Below are positions 35,241 through 47,066 of a DNA stretch of 64,000 bases, piece after piece (position 1 is the stretch's first letter; each line of letters begins with the position of its first letter). The stretch comes from Buddleja alternifolia. Taxonomy: Eukaryota > Streptophyta > Magnoliopsida > Lamiales > Scrophulariaceae. A program made the translations under genes and the position numbers. Location of the stretch: NCBI GenBank assembly GCA_019426215.1, contig CM033402.1, positions 20,961,104 to 21,025,103 of the forward strand. The letters are read 5' to 3'. The notes under the pieces are model-generated. The model saw nothing but the letters and a program-made list of their open reading frames with translations. It had not been told where the DNA came from and searched no databases.

Positions 35241-36127
35241 AAAATGGATTCCACTTTAAAAGTATGGTCCTCGCAGTATTAATAATTACATGCACCAATA
35301 GACTTAATTACTTGAATCTTAATTTTTATTTATTTTTGACTGGAGGAGTGATTTCTGATTTGCATCAACTCTATTTACATATTTTAATCAAAAATACTAA
35401 TTTTGTGCTCAATCGTAGGTTGTTGATTAAAATTGGACCTTTTGTGAGTGCAAATTCCCATTCTATGCAGGCCTTTAATTTCAGTGCTAATTGGCGAAGT
35501 TTTTTGAGGCTCGGTAAAGATTAAACTTCATAGGTAAAGTGACTTTTGTTAGATGGAACCAATTGAAATCTCATGTCATTGCATTTCATTGAAGCATGAA
35601 AAAGTTGCATATTAGCTTTTGAAAATTAATTAAATAGGATTTTGGTGTAAGGGGTCTTTTTGTTTTGAACTTAGCAATAATTCTTTGAAAATCCCCTTTC
35701 AATGATCTCCTGTTTTTTGTACATAAAGTGATTTCTTCCAGCTTTTCATAAAATTTATTGTCTTTTGTTGTGTATATATAATGCATTTCATTTGGTTTAA
35801 AAAAATTGAGTTGGCATTTAGTATATACCAAGTACTTGTACTACCATTTAGTCAAGTCAAAGCTTTATAACATAGGAATGTGACTGTGCTCCTGTTTATT
35901 AGAATTTGACTATGAAATCTAGTATTTAAGTCTTAGCAACCAAGGAATGTGTTATCTTACTGTGCCATATTAAAGTCTGACTATGAGTTGGTAAGGTTAA
36001 TACTGTGTCATATTAAAGTGTGACTAAGCAAATGTGTTGGTACGATATTAGGCTACTGTGGCATATAAAAGGCTGATATTTTAAAATTTTGACCATGGCT
36101 AACCAAGCAGTACCTTTCACTACTTCC

Positions 36128-36357
36128 ATAGCCAAATTCATTAATGATTCAATAGCATAGACATAATGTCAATCACTACTAGTAGCAGTTGAAGATATCT
36201 GTTAACCAAAATTTCCATAGTCAAAATCTTTAAGATTCAGTAGCATAGATATAATGTCAATCACTACTACTAGGAGTTGAAGATATTTATTAGCCAAAAT
36301 CTCCATAGGCAAAATCTTAAAGATTCAGTAGCATAATAGATATAATGTCAATCAGAA
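36128..36357. repeat. Tandem repeat, about 80 bp, three copies
   Basis: The units contain GATTCA(A/G)TAGCATAGA(C/T)ATAATGTCAATCA in pieces, at about 36146, 36234 and 36323, followed by GTTGAAGATAT and CCAAAAT(T/C)TCCATA. Copies differ by several bases. It lies upstream of the Myb/SANT-like gene at 36549. No coding sequence is seen in 35250-36548. Confidence 0.75.
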
Positions 36358-36548
36358 AGGTAATTTGTGCATTAAAGAACATTCCCTGCCAAAATCTAAT
36401 TGCATCTTTAATTTTTATTTATTGATTGCCAACTACCACCACTCCACTAAGGTAGCATAAATGGTCCACAAATGCATGGTTTGAAGTTCTTACCACACTA
36501 TCACTAAGTCCAGAGTTTTATTGAAAACAAAAGAAGTACTTCACCAGC

Positions 36549-37540
36549 ATGTCTCCCAAAAAAAAAGCATGTCAGGAGGAGTACTTGTACACTGCAGTTT
36601 GGCATGTGGGCATAGATAAGATGTTTATTTCTATCATAAAACGAGAATCCACAAAAGGTAATTTTCTTGTGGGGGCGACCAATTTCAGTGCTCTATTGAC
36701 TGCCCAACAAGAACTCAATACGAAATTTAATATGTTTTTCACTCTAGATGAATGTCGTTCAAAGTTGTATTTGCTTCAAAAAAGGTATTCGGTTTTTGAT
36801 TGGGTAGTCCACTACAGTGGTATTGGATACATTCCATTGACCAACGAGATGCATGTTGAGCCATATATCATGGACCGACTTTGCAAGGTAATTATATTTA
36901 TCAGTTACCGATAACGAGTCTTGTTATTTACTATAATTTGTCACTAATATTTTTATCTTTGCAGGAATGTCCTTTTGCATATGCATACGAGAAGTATGGT
37001 GACCCTGACTGGCCCGATTTGTGCTCAATTTTTGGTCGGGATGAACTGCCTGATGATGTTGATGAAGAAGTGCCACCTTTTGCTGAAGAAATTCCACATG
37101 TTGTTGCTAAAGAAGAAATACCACCATATGTTGTTGTTGATGGTGATATTGATAGTCTAGATGTTGTTGATGAAGAGATTCCATATGATGCTGATTTTCA
37201 AATCGAAGAGATTGCTGGTTATAAACATCCCGACTATGATGTTATAAAAGTCTCATCTGATCACGAGGTCGGTGGTGTTTCCCTAATGGTTATCAACATC
37301 TCGTCTGACAATGAAAGAAGTTTAGGCAGCACCTTTTGGATAGAGGTCATGGAAGGTATTGTGTCTAACTCTGGCTCCGAAGAGTCCGTCACTCGGAGCC
37401 CCATATTTAACCAGCCTCGCAACATTGGTTCACGTAGAGAACGTTCACCGATACAGGAAACTTCCCCGGGTCAGTCAAGTGGCGATGATGATTTCATCTC
37501 TCCTAGTTCTTCAGCCTCCAACTCACCAGCATATTATTAG
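36549..37540 (+). CDS. Myb/SANT-like DNA-binding protein (Harbinger-associated type)
   Basis: Two exons, 36549-36887 and 36965-37540, with GT-AG borders and matching phase, give 304 residues. The first about 115 residues fit the Myb/SANT-like (Myb_DNA-bind_3) family: FSALLTAQQELN, then LYLLQKRYSVFDWVVHYSGIGY, ending before the intron. The second exon starts with CPFAYAYEKYGDPDWPDLCSIFG, the usual continuation after the domain. The rest is acidic (many E and D, 'EEIP' repeats) with a serine-rich end. Such proteins assist PIF/Harbinger transposases or are domesticated relatives. The expected first tryptophan motif is replaced by AVWHVGIDK. Both exons are open, so it may be functional. Confidence 0.75.
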
Positions 37541-37544
37541 TTAA

Positions 37545-37700
37545 GAGGCTGTTATTGATGTATAATTATATTTGTTAGGACCTACTATGAACAACTTGCA
37601 GTTGTGGTGTTTAATTTAGACTAAGGCTGTTATTGATGCATAATTATATTACTTAGGACCTACTATGAACTTGCAGTTGTGTTTAATTTTGAATATACTT
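37545..37700. repeat. Tandem duplication in the 3' region of the Myb/SANT-like gene
   Basis: GGCTGTTATTGATG(T/C)ATAATTATATT occurs in pieces at about 37548 and 37625, each followed by TAGGACCTACTATGAAC and TTGCAGTTGTG. The unit is about 77 bases. Confidence 0.8.
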
Positions 37701-38576
37701 GTGGTAAGGTATTACCACAAGTCGGCTGGTGTAATTTTTGTGTTTCTTTTGTTATATTTCCTCTCTGAATTTCCTCATTTTCAATTATATATGTCAGAAA
37801 GTTCAATATTATTTATGCAGCTTGATAATTTACTAAATTTGTTTTAATTTCTGAATTTGTAAGAAGTTCCTGATTAATTATGCAGACTGGTTTCCTTAAT
37901 TAACTACTTTTTGTGAAGAAGTAAAAATGAGGAAACACAAAAAGAACAAATCACCATCCTTCCAAAAAATAGAAAAAATAAGGCACACTCGGCCATGATA
38001 TTTTGTTACCTTTTGAATAGCTGTAAAACTAAACTATATGATCTCATCTTGCATATTTCATCAATGACCACATAATGCGTTTCAACATCTGAGCATAAAT
38101 AATAACCCAACTTAAATACTCATAAGTACACTAGAATATAAGAATTTAGTCATAAGTCCCCCAAATAATTTTGCAGCAGTACCATAATGCTTAGATACTC
38201 AGAAGTATACACTAGAATATAAGCATCCATATTCTCCCTAACACCAACATAATAACAAAAGTAATATAAAGTCAATATTCATAACATTAAAACCAAATAA
38301 TTCGTCTAGAGAGGAAATGTCAGATAAGCTAATAAGTATTGCAATAACATTAATCCATTGCAATATTTGCAAAAAAAAAACCCAAAAACTTTGTGGTTAA
38401 CAGGCTTAGCCACAAGTTGGTCACCAAAGTCACTTATAACGTCCATCTAGCATCATCTTCACCATCACCCCCTTTGCCTGATCCGGTAGACTAAAGAAAA
38501 AGTCTAGGCTTTTGGTGTTGTTCACAAGCATACTAGAAACCGTAATTTTATCCTCAACAGTTAGGTCTTCAAGGAT
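37701..38576. other. Space between two convergent Myb/SANT-like genes
   Basis: AT-rich, with no recognised coding frame. It must hold the 3' ends of both genes. It contains a short direct repeat ACACTAGAATATAAG (38128 and 38209). Confidence 0.5.
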
Positions 38577-39258
38577 TCAGAGAGTTTCAAAAAGTTGTTT
38601 TCTATAATTAGAAGCATCATGCTCGAATCCAATCCTTCTAGATATATCACCAAGCTTAGAATCCATTTTATCACAGTAGCTTCTCATTATATCCATGAAC
38701 TCATTGTCGTCATCGTCCATGGACTTTCTCTTCTTTGATGCCTTGCTTTTTCCGCTTACAGTACTCGCACCACGACAGATCGAAGTAGGCGAGTCACCTT
38801 CTTCATTTCCGATGGGATGAAATATTGGAACATAATCACCTCCAGCGTCTTCTTTGCCATGGTCCTTGTGAAGCAAGTCTTGCACAACATCAGCAAACGC
38901 TTCTGCGTTTTCACCAGTCGCCCGGTCCTTTCCAAAAATCTGGCACCAATCTTTGTATAATGGCCATGATTTGTGACGCATTGTACGAGCCCAATTGTTG
39001 ATCTAAGACGAAAGTACATGATAAAAGTTAGGCACTGAATTATCTAACATGATAATAGTACATGATAACTATAGAAGTAAAAATCAAAGAGTAAAGATGC
39101 AAATTTGTTTCTTGGCATTTTATATGTCAGTAACCTATTCATATATGTATGTGCGAAATGTACAGCCAGTGTTATTGATCAAGCATAATATTACCAAATA
39201 AGCAATATTTCAGTAACCACCCTTGACCCCAACCCAGCAATACACACACACAAATAAG

Positions 39259-39298
<40 letters not shown>

Positions 39299-39735
39299 GT
39301 AGCATCAAAATTCCACCAGTACAACAAATACTGTATGTAGAAGTATTTGAAATGTTTAGTTAAACATACCTTCACGTAGTTGTCCCAAACTTCACCGCTT
39401 TCAACATCTAGGGTAGAAGATGCGTCATTCCACCCGAAACCACTTCTAGAAAGCATTGTCGCAATTGACGCGTGATTTTTCTTCCACACGTGTATCTTTG
39501 AATTAATATGTGGGTCAGCTCTTATGGTAGTTCCCGGGAATGCTTGCAACATTGCACGCTCAAGAAAACCTTGATAGCCTGTCCTAAACCCATTGTCACA
39601 TTTCCATCCCCCAGTAATGAGGTCCTTCATCGCAGTAGCTAAAGCATTTTCCTCTGCAATAGACCAAGTTCTCCTACTCTTTGTGGATCTCTCTTTTGAA
39701 GTCCCATTCCTCATACTGTTTGACATTGCATCCAT
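38577..39735 (-). CDS. Myb/SANT-like DNA-binding protein, second copy
   Basis: Exons 39735-39370 and 39002-38577 join in frame with GT-AG borders and give 263 residues. Residues about 20-122 form a Myb/SANT-like domain: RTWSIAEENALATAMKDL, then GTTIRADPHINSKIHVWKK and MLSRSGFGWNDASSTLDV. Exon 2 continues with MRHKSWPLYKDWCQIFGKD, an acidic middle, a basic KASKKRKSMDDDD stretch (possible nuclear signal) and a helical end. It is on the same strand as the transposase and next to it, as expected for the accessory ORF of a PIF/Harbinger element. No stops are seen, although the transposase is dead. Confidence 0.78.
39250..39298. repeat. (CA)n(TA)n microsatellite
   Basis: CA repeats followed by TA repeats in the intron of the minus-strand Myb/SANT-like gene, close to its exon 1 donor. 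Confidence 0.85.
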
Positions 39736-39993
39736 CTCACCTATTTTACCTACTAATTACACTGGTAACAGTCAAATCACACCAAAAAGGAGTATAACAG
39801 TCATAAGATGCTTGTACAATACGTTCTAAAGTTCAAAAAATCAATTCATTTGGAATCTCAAAATACATTTTAAGTGCAAGAGTTTTAAAGAACAAGACAC
39901 AGAAATACAAATATAATATTCACAACAAAACTAATTTCGAATTGGAGAACAATATAAACACTATTAAGCCCTTGTGTTGGCATCATACATAGC

Positions 39994-40216
39994 CTATGCC
40001 AAAGTATCCCTCGAACTTGTCCACGCATTAGATGTCTCAAATTGTTCAATGAATTCAACATCCGGCTCATCATCACGTGTATTGGGCATTTCATTCACTT
40101 CTGCATCCAAAGGGTCTAATGGCATCTCTGTCCAAATGAAATTATGTAGCAAACAACACGTCATAATAATGCGATTTTGGACCTTGACGGGGTAAAATTA
40201 ATTACTCCTCAAAATG
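39994..40216 (-). pseudogene. PIF/Harbinger transposase, C-terminal piece
   Basis: The minus strand reads YPVKVQNRIIMTCCLLHNF, then DPLDAE, and an acidic end before a TAG at 39994-39996. This is the usual C-terminus of plant PIF/Harbinger transposases. An in-frame TAA follows the copia junction. The N-terminal part is on the other side of the copia element, at 55564-56558. The 5-bp duplication AAATG (40212-40216 and 55564-55568) shows that the insertion caused the split. Confidence 0.85.
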
Positions 40217-40957
40217 TGATAGGAAATTTCATGTTAAGATTTTGATGATGACAATTAGGAATCTTGTTAGACCCCAAAGTTATGTACGCTTAAATTTCAT
40301 AGATTCTTGTATGAGCATTTGAACATTAGAAATGTATAGGCTTTATTTTATCTTTTACTTTTGACATTCTTAGATCAAGAAGTCGGTTAGGTTAAGCGTT
40401 TGATACTTTCTGAATGAGCTTATCAAGACAGCGAAATCTGAAGACTTCAAACGTCCAAGAAATCAATAGTGAATGAAGTTTGAAGAAGTTTACTCTAAGC
40501 GCCTGACATGTTCTTAGTGAGGTGTCAAGTAACAAAGACTAAAGTCTCAAGTGTCTACCCTTCTAAATCAAGTCTGAAGACTTTTCCAAGCGTCTAAACA
40601 TTAAATAGTCCTCCAGATTAAATGGAACTTTCAGCTCATGAATGAAGCGTCTATCAAATGACAAACATTCTCCTGAAGCGTCAGATCAGAAGGAGTTTAA
40701 TGCAAATATTCTCAGAGCATTAAATGCCAACGGGCATTTATTTCAAATTGCATTAAATGCTGATAAGAGCATTAAATGTGATAAGCACTTTCAGACGTAC
40801 GGAGAAGCCACCCTATTGGACTGTCAACAATTCAAAGACTGCAACACCAACTTTTGTTCAGCAGATTTTCAGGAAAAAGGACAAAAGTTGTTCACTCGCG
40901 GAAGTGAGAGACACGCGCCCTTGCATGTGTCAAACAGACACTTTTTCCAAGAATACC

Positions 40958-40965
40958 TATAAATA
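40958..40965 (+). promoter_or_regulatory. TATA box of the copia LTR
   Basis: CCTATAAATAG, repeated at 54615-54622 in the 3' LTR and at about 42203 in the nested solo LTR. ACACGCGCCC lies about 45 bases upstream in both LTRs. Confidence 0.65.
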
Positions 40966-41513
40966 GAACTTCAACAACAAGCCAAACACAACAAGAACAA
41001 TCATCAACCCAAATTGTTGTTGCATTGAAGTCTCATTCCTTAAACTTTCAGAAAAGCCAGAATACTAAAAAAATATTCTCTTTGCTTTTCATCAAATCCT
41101 GAGACAGTCAACCCAATATCTCAAACATTCTTTTTGAAGAAACTACACTACTACTGAGATATTCCAGTTGTTTGAACTTCATCAAAATCAAACAAACACT
41201 TTTAGAAAAACCCCTATCCAAGCCTCTCGATCTGTGTGAAGTCGAAGTTGGATACTTGCCATATTTCTGGGTGAAAGAAGCAAGGGGATTGAAGTGATTT
41301 GGAGCAGAAATCTGTGTGATCAAGGAGCTCAAGTCATCGACATCCATCTCTCCCTAATTTGTAGAAGATTCTGTGTGATTATTTGAGAATTATTTTAGTG
41401 GATTGCCTCCAAGTGTTCGAGGAGAAGAAGGACGTAGTTGGGATTACACCACCCAACGAACCTTACAAATATTGTGTCATTTAGTTTTCAGTCAATTCTT
41501 TTATCTATCATAT

Positions 41514-43442
41514 TGTTAGGAATTTCATTGTTAGATGTTTTGATGATGACAAGATAGGATTTCATGTTAGACCCCAAAAGAATGTAAGTTTATACTTTTA
41601 TAGAATATCTATATAAGCGTTTGAAAGTGTATTAGTTTGTTAGGCTTGTAATCTTTATCTTTGTAGATTTTAGACTAAATATTTAATACCAAGTCACTGA
41701 TAGAATTCTGAGTAAGTCTATCAAGGATGAAGTTGAAGATCAGCGTCTGAAGTCAAGTGAAGATGAAGATTTGTCTTAAGCGTCTGTCAAACGCTTAAGA
41801 GTCTATTTCAGGAGTTATGAATCAAGCATTCGAGAGAATGTTCTTAGCGCCTAGCTAACACTAAAAGACTGTTCAAGGAGTGTTGATCCAAGCGCTCATT
41901 CACTCAAGCGATTCACCTGAAATACATCCTCAAGTCCTCCAATCATTCAACGGACATTTATTTCCAACGGGAAATAAATTCAAATGCATTAAATGCCTGA
42001 TAAGTGCATTAAAAGTGACAAGACAGTATGACTTGCGGACAAGCCACCTTTTGACTAGATTGTCAGCTTTTCAGTGCTAAAGTATGCTCATGTCCAATCG
42101 GAATCAGCAGAAATCAAGGAATGTCAGAAAAGGGACTATTTGAAGCTCTGCGTGAGGAACACGCGCCTGACTTGTGTCCAACGGACAAATCCCGAGCCTC
42201 CCTATAAATAGTACCCTTTAGCTATCTCTATGTGTGTGAAAAAAAGACGAAGACGTGAAAGAGAGCTGAGAAATAATTTGAGAGAAAAAGCTTCCAAACT
42301 CCATAGCCAATTGGAATTCAAGAAAGTTAATTCTTTCAACAAGCAGTATTTTTGTGTAAGAGAAGCTTGTTGAAGAAGATCTTTCTTGAAGCTCCAATAT
42401 CCTTAAAGCTGCTCAAATACATTCCAGACAGTCACCCGATATCTCAAACATCTTCCAAGAAGAACCCTAAACTATTATTGAGATATCCCAAGTTGTTTGA
42501 ACTTTCCAACATCAAACAAACCTGTTACAATAAACCCTCAACACCTTTCATCTGAGTGAGAAAGATTGTTGACTTCCACAAGCAGTATTTTTGAGTAAGA
42601 GAAGCTTGTTGAAGAAGGTCTTTATTGGAGCTGAAGTCTGTGTGATCAAGGAGCTCAAGGCCATCTTGGAGAAGATCTTCATTGGAGCTGAAATCTGTGT
42701 GATCAAGGAGCTCGAGATCGTCTTTCCAGAAGTAGAGGATTGAAGTGGCTTGTAAAAGAAATCTGTGTGACCAAGGATCTCAAGTCATCCACATCCATTG
42801 CTTCCTTTGTCCCTAATTTGTAGAAGATTCTGTGTGATTCTTTGAGGATCATTTTAGTGGATTGCCTCCGAGTGCAAAGGAGAAGAAGGACGTAGCTGAG
42901 ATTACACCACCCAGTGAACCTTACAATTTCTTGTGTCACTTTACTATTTTAATGATTTACATTGCATTTGCATATTACATCTCTTAAAGGCTTTAAAACA
43001 GTGAAGCGACTATTTGCAAAAAGTGAACGCTATGCTTTCAAAACAGACTTAAGCGCTTCGCCAAGCGCTAAAGCCCTCTGAGCATTCAAAACCTATTTAA
43101 AAGGAAAGCAACTAAAGAAAAACTTTTGTAACGCTAAAACATTTTCAAAGAGAAGACTTTAAAATACTTCCGCTGTGCTAACCCTGATTAAGTGATCTAA
43201 GCGTTACCCTACTTTGGTAATAGTTGAAATCACTAAGTCTAAGTTAACTTTATCAAAACAGTCTTCGAGTAAGCGTCAAGTCAAACGCCTACACTTGTAA
43301 GCAACTAGTCAAGCGATTACTATCCTTAAGCGTTCAAAAGAAATTTTAATACGAAATTTTTTAAAGGAGAAAAAGGACTTCAGGGTCTATTCAACCCCCC
43401 CCCCCCTTCTAGACCCTTTCGTATGCCATTGTGGGACCAACA
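41514..43442 (+). mobile_element. Solo LTR nested in the copia 5' LTR
   Basis: The 1929-bp block opens TGTTAGGAATTTC, closes GGGACCAACA and is flanked by the perfect duplication CATAT (41509-41513 and 43443-43447). The 3' LTR is continuous at this point, so the insertion came after the host element. It is the same subfamily as 16456-17980. It is longer because of internal duplications: AAGCAGTATTTTTG...GAGAAGCTTGTTGAAG recurs at about 42341 and 42580, and GAGCTGAA(G/A)TCTGTGTGATC recurs at about 42630 and 42686. TATA box near 42203; C-run of 12. Confidence 0.92.
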
Positions 43443-43823
43443 CATATCATTGCATAAATTGATTAAGTAAAACACAATCAAAAGCCAAGCAACTAAGAAA
43501 CCTCTAGTGACGCTAAAGCTTTCAAAGAGAAGACTCCAAAATCATTCCGCTGTGCTAACACTGATCAAAGAAGTGAATGCTCAAACCTACTCGGTTAAAG
43601 TATTCAATTCTTGAAGTCTAAGTTAACTTTCTAAAAACAGTCTTCATTAGACGCATCACCAAAGCGCCTATATTTTTAAGTGAACGCTTAAGTCAAGCGT
43701 TAGACACTTCAAGCGTCCAAAAATCTTTTAGTACGAAACTTTTTGAAGTCGAAAAAGACTTCAGGGTCTATTCAACCCCCCCCCCCTTCTAGATCCTTTC
43801 GTATGCCACTTGGGACCAACAAG

Positions 43824-43835
43824 TGGTATCAGAGC
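43824..43835 (+). other. Primer binding site (initiator tRNA-Met type)
   Basis: TGGTATCAGAGC starts two bases after the 5' LTR. It is the standard plant copia PBS, complementary to the 3' end of tRNA-iMet. It fixes the LTR border. Confidence 0.93.
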
Positions 43836-43925
43836 GGTTAAAATTGAAATTTTAAAATTTCCAAGCATAACTGCTTGTTTAGATCCTTTTCTTTCAAAAT
43901 CTAGTTGCTTTTTAAAATTTTCGAT

Positions 43926-46077
43926 ATGGCATTTGCTAAAGTTCCCAAACTGATTGAATCAAATTTTGACACATGGAAAGTCAAAGCATTTACATATCTC
44001 TGTTCATGCGATGATGACATGCGTGATATTATTTCAGATGGGTCAATCAAAATATACAAAGTTATCACAAGAGCGCCTGGCCACGGAAGAAACTCTCGAT
44101 GGTTACGTTGAGAAACCAAAACAAGAATGGTCACCAGATGAGCGTCGAAGAACTATTTTGGACAATGTTGGTCGTAACGCTCTATATACGGCTATTGGTG
44201 ATAATGACAACTTATTTAACAAGATCAAGTCTTGCAAAACTACTAAAGAAATATGGGATAAGTTGGCTACAATTTGTGGTGGTTCAGCTCAAATCAAAGA
44301 AAACAAACTTTCCATTGCCAAGGAAAAGTTTAACGGATTTAAGATGTTACCCAATGAAACTTTAGAGCAATTAGATATAAGATTTACAGCTCTAGTTACA
44401 GAACTTACATCGTTGGGAATGGAGTTACAGAATCGAGAAATTGTGGTTAAGATTTTCAGAAGCTTACCAAGTAAATTCTTGATGAAGACAACTGCTATGA
44501 GAGAATCAAATATGCTGGATCTCCTAACTTCAGAAGACGCCTTTTCAGAGCTAAAAACATTTGAGTTCGAATTGAATTCTGCTAGTGATATTGTGAGTAG
44601 TCCAGTGATTGAATCTGGATCGCTTATTGCATCAATCAAAGGTAAATCGGGTAATAAAGGAAAGAATTCAGATATCAATGAGGAAGAGGAGTTGGCTTTG
44701 CTGAATAGATTCAGGAAGTTCTTGAGATATGAAAAGAAAGGAAAAGGTTTCAATAATCAAGGACAAAGTTCATATCAAGCGCCTTCTCCTGTGCAATAAC
44801 AGTTTCAAGCGCCTCAGTATTCTGTTCCTTCACCCCAAGCGCCTGTTTAATACCAAGCGTCTACTCAAAATCGCTCAGCTCCAGTAGTCTCAAAATCACA
44901 CATTGCAAGGTTAACAAATGAACAAAAGATGAAAACTAATCTTTGTTATAATTGCAGGAAACCAGGGCACTACCAGGTAAATTGCCCTTATCCAAACGTA
45001 TCCAAGCCCTCAAGGCAGGATTACTTGGATAGAAACCAATTCAGGAGCAACCTTCGTCAACAAGGTTTGCTAGCAGAATCAAAACCAGCATCCGTACCTG
45101 AAGATTTAGAATCATCAGAAGAAAGTAACGATGATGATGAGCCATTGGATGACTCAGCGCTCATATGTCACATCGCCAGAGATGATGAAGCGTCTCCTGA
45201 GGTAATCAATGAATTATCAATTCCTCTTTCTTATGATGAATTACTTGACAAAGTCAAAGAATACTACAATGAATGTCAAGAAGCTGCCAAAATATATCAA
45301 AATGATCTCGCTATTATCTCATCACTCACAAGAGATAAAGTGACGCTCAGAACAGAGTTGCGAGTTTAGCAACAGTGCATTGAGAAGAACCAATCGCTTG
45401 AGAGTGAAATTATTCAATTAAAAAGCGATCTTGATATAATAGTCAAGAGAGAAGCTGATTTGATCGCTAGACTTGCCAAATCAGAGCAGCTCATCTCATC
45501 ATTATCAAAAGCTTCTAGAAAGTTGGATAATGTGACTGAAATAACTAGATTATTTGGTGAGAAGACCGGTTTAGGATGCGATAAACTCGGTAAACAATCC
45601 AATCAATCTAATGTTACGGCAAACAACAAAGGAAAGGGTGTTATCTTTGTTGAAAAAGGTTCACAAAGTCAAACACAAAATGAACCAAGTGATAATGGTA
45701 AGAGGCCAAATGAGAAATTTAAAGCTAACTCAAGCAAGGGTCACAAAGAATCAAACGGCTAAGACTGACCAGACAAATGACCGAAAGTGCAACCCAAGCC
45801 AGCGCCAAGGAAATACCAGCGTCAATATCCAAGACAGTCAAGATCATATTATCGATACTATGATGATTATGATTATGACTACCATTATAATCGAGGATAT
45901 TATTACACACCCAAAAAGCACACACAACACGTTGTGAAACCCAAAAAGGCCAGTATTCCTACAATGAAGACTAGGCAAGTATGGGTTCCTAAAGTTCTAA
46001 TTCAAACTAACAATGTTACTAATGTTAAAGGACCCAAGCAAAATGGGTACCTAAACAGAAATAAACTTCCCTTTTGA
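43926..46077 (+). pseudogene. gag: Copia gag, frameshifted
   Basis: The ATG at 43926 opens MAFAKVPKLIESNFDTWK. The frame ends at 44111 and the gag core continues in another frame: RRTILDNVGRNALYTAI, then EIWDKLATICGG and LDIRFTALVTELTSLGMEL, to a stop at 44799. A zinc knuckle, CYNCRKPGHYQVNC, is at about 44944-44985, followed by an acidic part and a helical stretch with another stop near 45369. The tail contains a tyrosine-rich YYRYYDDYDYDYHY and the RQVWVPK motif typical of Sirevirus-type gag-pol. At least one frameshift and two stops break it. Confidence 0.85.
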
Positions 46078-47066
46078 TAGGTGCCTAGACTGACCTGTAT
46101 GGTACTTTGATAGTGGATGTCAAGGCACAACTGGTTCAAGATCTTCGATCAACTATAAGCTGCTAATGGTCCAGGTTGTATTTGGTGACAACTCCAAAGG
46201 TAAAACCAAAGGAAGGTAGTGCAACCCAAGCCAATTTTGTGATAAAGCTTTGAAGTCATATTCCAAGTGACTGTTGCTATATAAACGGAAGATACTACAG
46301 AACTAACAACGTATATTTGGTAGATTGGGGTCAACACTTGATAACAACCCAACATGTTTTGTTCTAAAAATGAATCTAAAATGGGTTGGATGGCATAGAA
46401 AAAGAATCACCTCAACTTTAAGACAATCTCTCAGCTATAAGTCAAAATCTTGTAGAGGGATTACCAAATACATTTATAAGGATCGTCTTTGTGACGCTTT
46501 CAAATGTAAACAAGTTAAATATCGTTCAAGAGACTACTATCACCTCTAGAATACTTGAACTACTTCACATGGATTTGTTTGGATCAAACAATCAGTGTAA
46601 GGCGGAAAAAGTATTACTTTGGTGATAGTAGATTGATTTCTCTAGATTTACTTGGGTGGAATTTCTTTCCCAAAGATGAAACATGTGAAAGTTAACAACA
46701 CACAACATCGTTTGATCACGGTACTGATTTTACCCAAAAAGGCCAGAACTATGGTGTTTCCTACAATGAAGACTAGGCCGAAGCGATCAACACTGCCTGT
46801 TACACTATGCATGGTGGGAAAACTCCTAAAGTTCATATTTTCATTCTAAAACTATGGACAAAGCCTAAAGTTACTGAGGGAAATGTTAGAATGGAAAGAA
46901 TTTTTGCATTCTCAAGATCAAATCAAGGTTGGGTATTCCTAGAACCAGTTAATTTAAAATAGGAGTTGAAGATCTATGTCATCAAGCGTCTAAGATTACT
47001 ATTGATGAAGATACTGACGACGATTGAGATCTTGCTAAGATTACTCGTGAGGTTACTCCTAGATGC
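46078..47066 (+). pseudogene. Remains of copia protease and integrase
   Basis: Around 46100 the frame reads WYFDSGCQGTTG, the usual start of copia protease. Around 46430 fragments like LRQSLSYKSKSCRG follow, and around 46560 the fragment LLHMDLFGSNNQC (integrase core start). Between them are many stops. Only about 0.5 kb remains up to the RT start, so most of the integrase core, including its catalytic residues, has been deleted. Confidence 0.7.

Larger units (their letters stand above)
40217..43821 (+). repeat. 5' LTR of the copia element (interrupted)
   Basis: It opens TGATAGGAAATTTC and closes GGGACCAACA. Without the nested solo LTR (41514-43442 plus TSD) it is about 1671 bp, close to the 1690 bp of the 3' LTR. 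A TATAAATA box is at 40958-40965. Near the end, a hairpin AGGGTCTA...TAGA(T/C)CC flanks a run of 11 C. One 16-base unit present in the 3' LTR (around 55440) is missing here. Confidence 0.92.

Noticed and set aside
40642..40962. Protein-coding gene of 106 codons, also found at 54299-54619
   Set aside because: It is preserved in both places only because both are LTRs of the same young element; no domain, and it lies in U3 before the TATA box.
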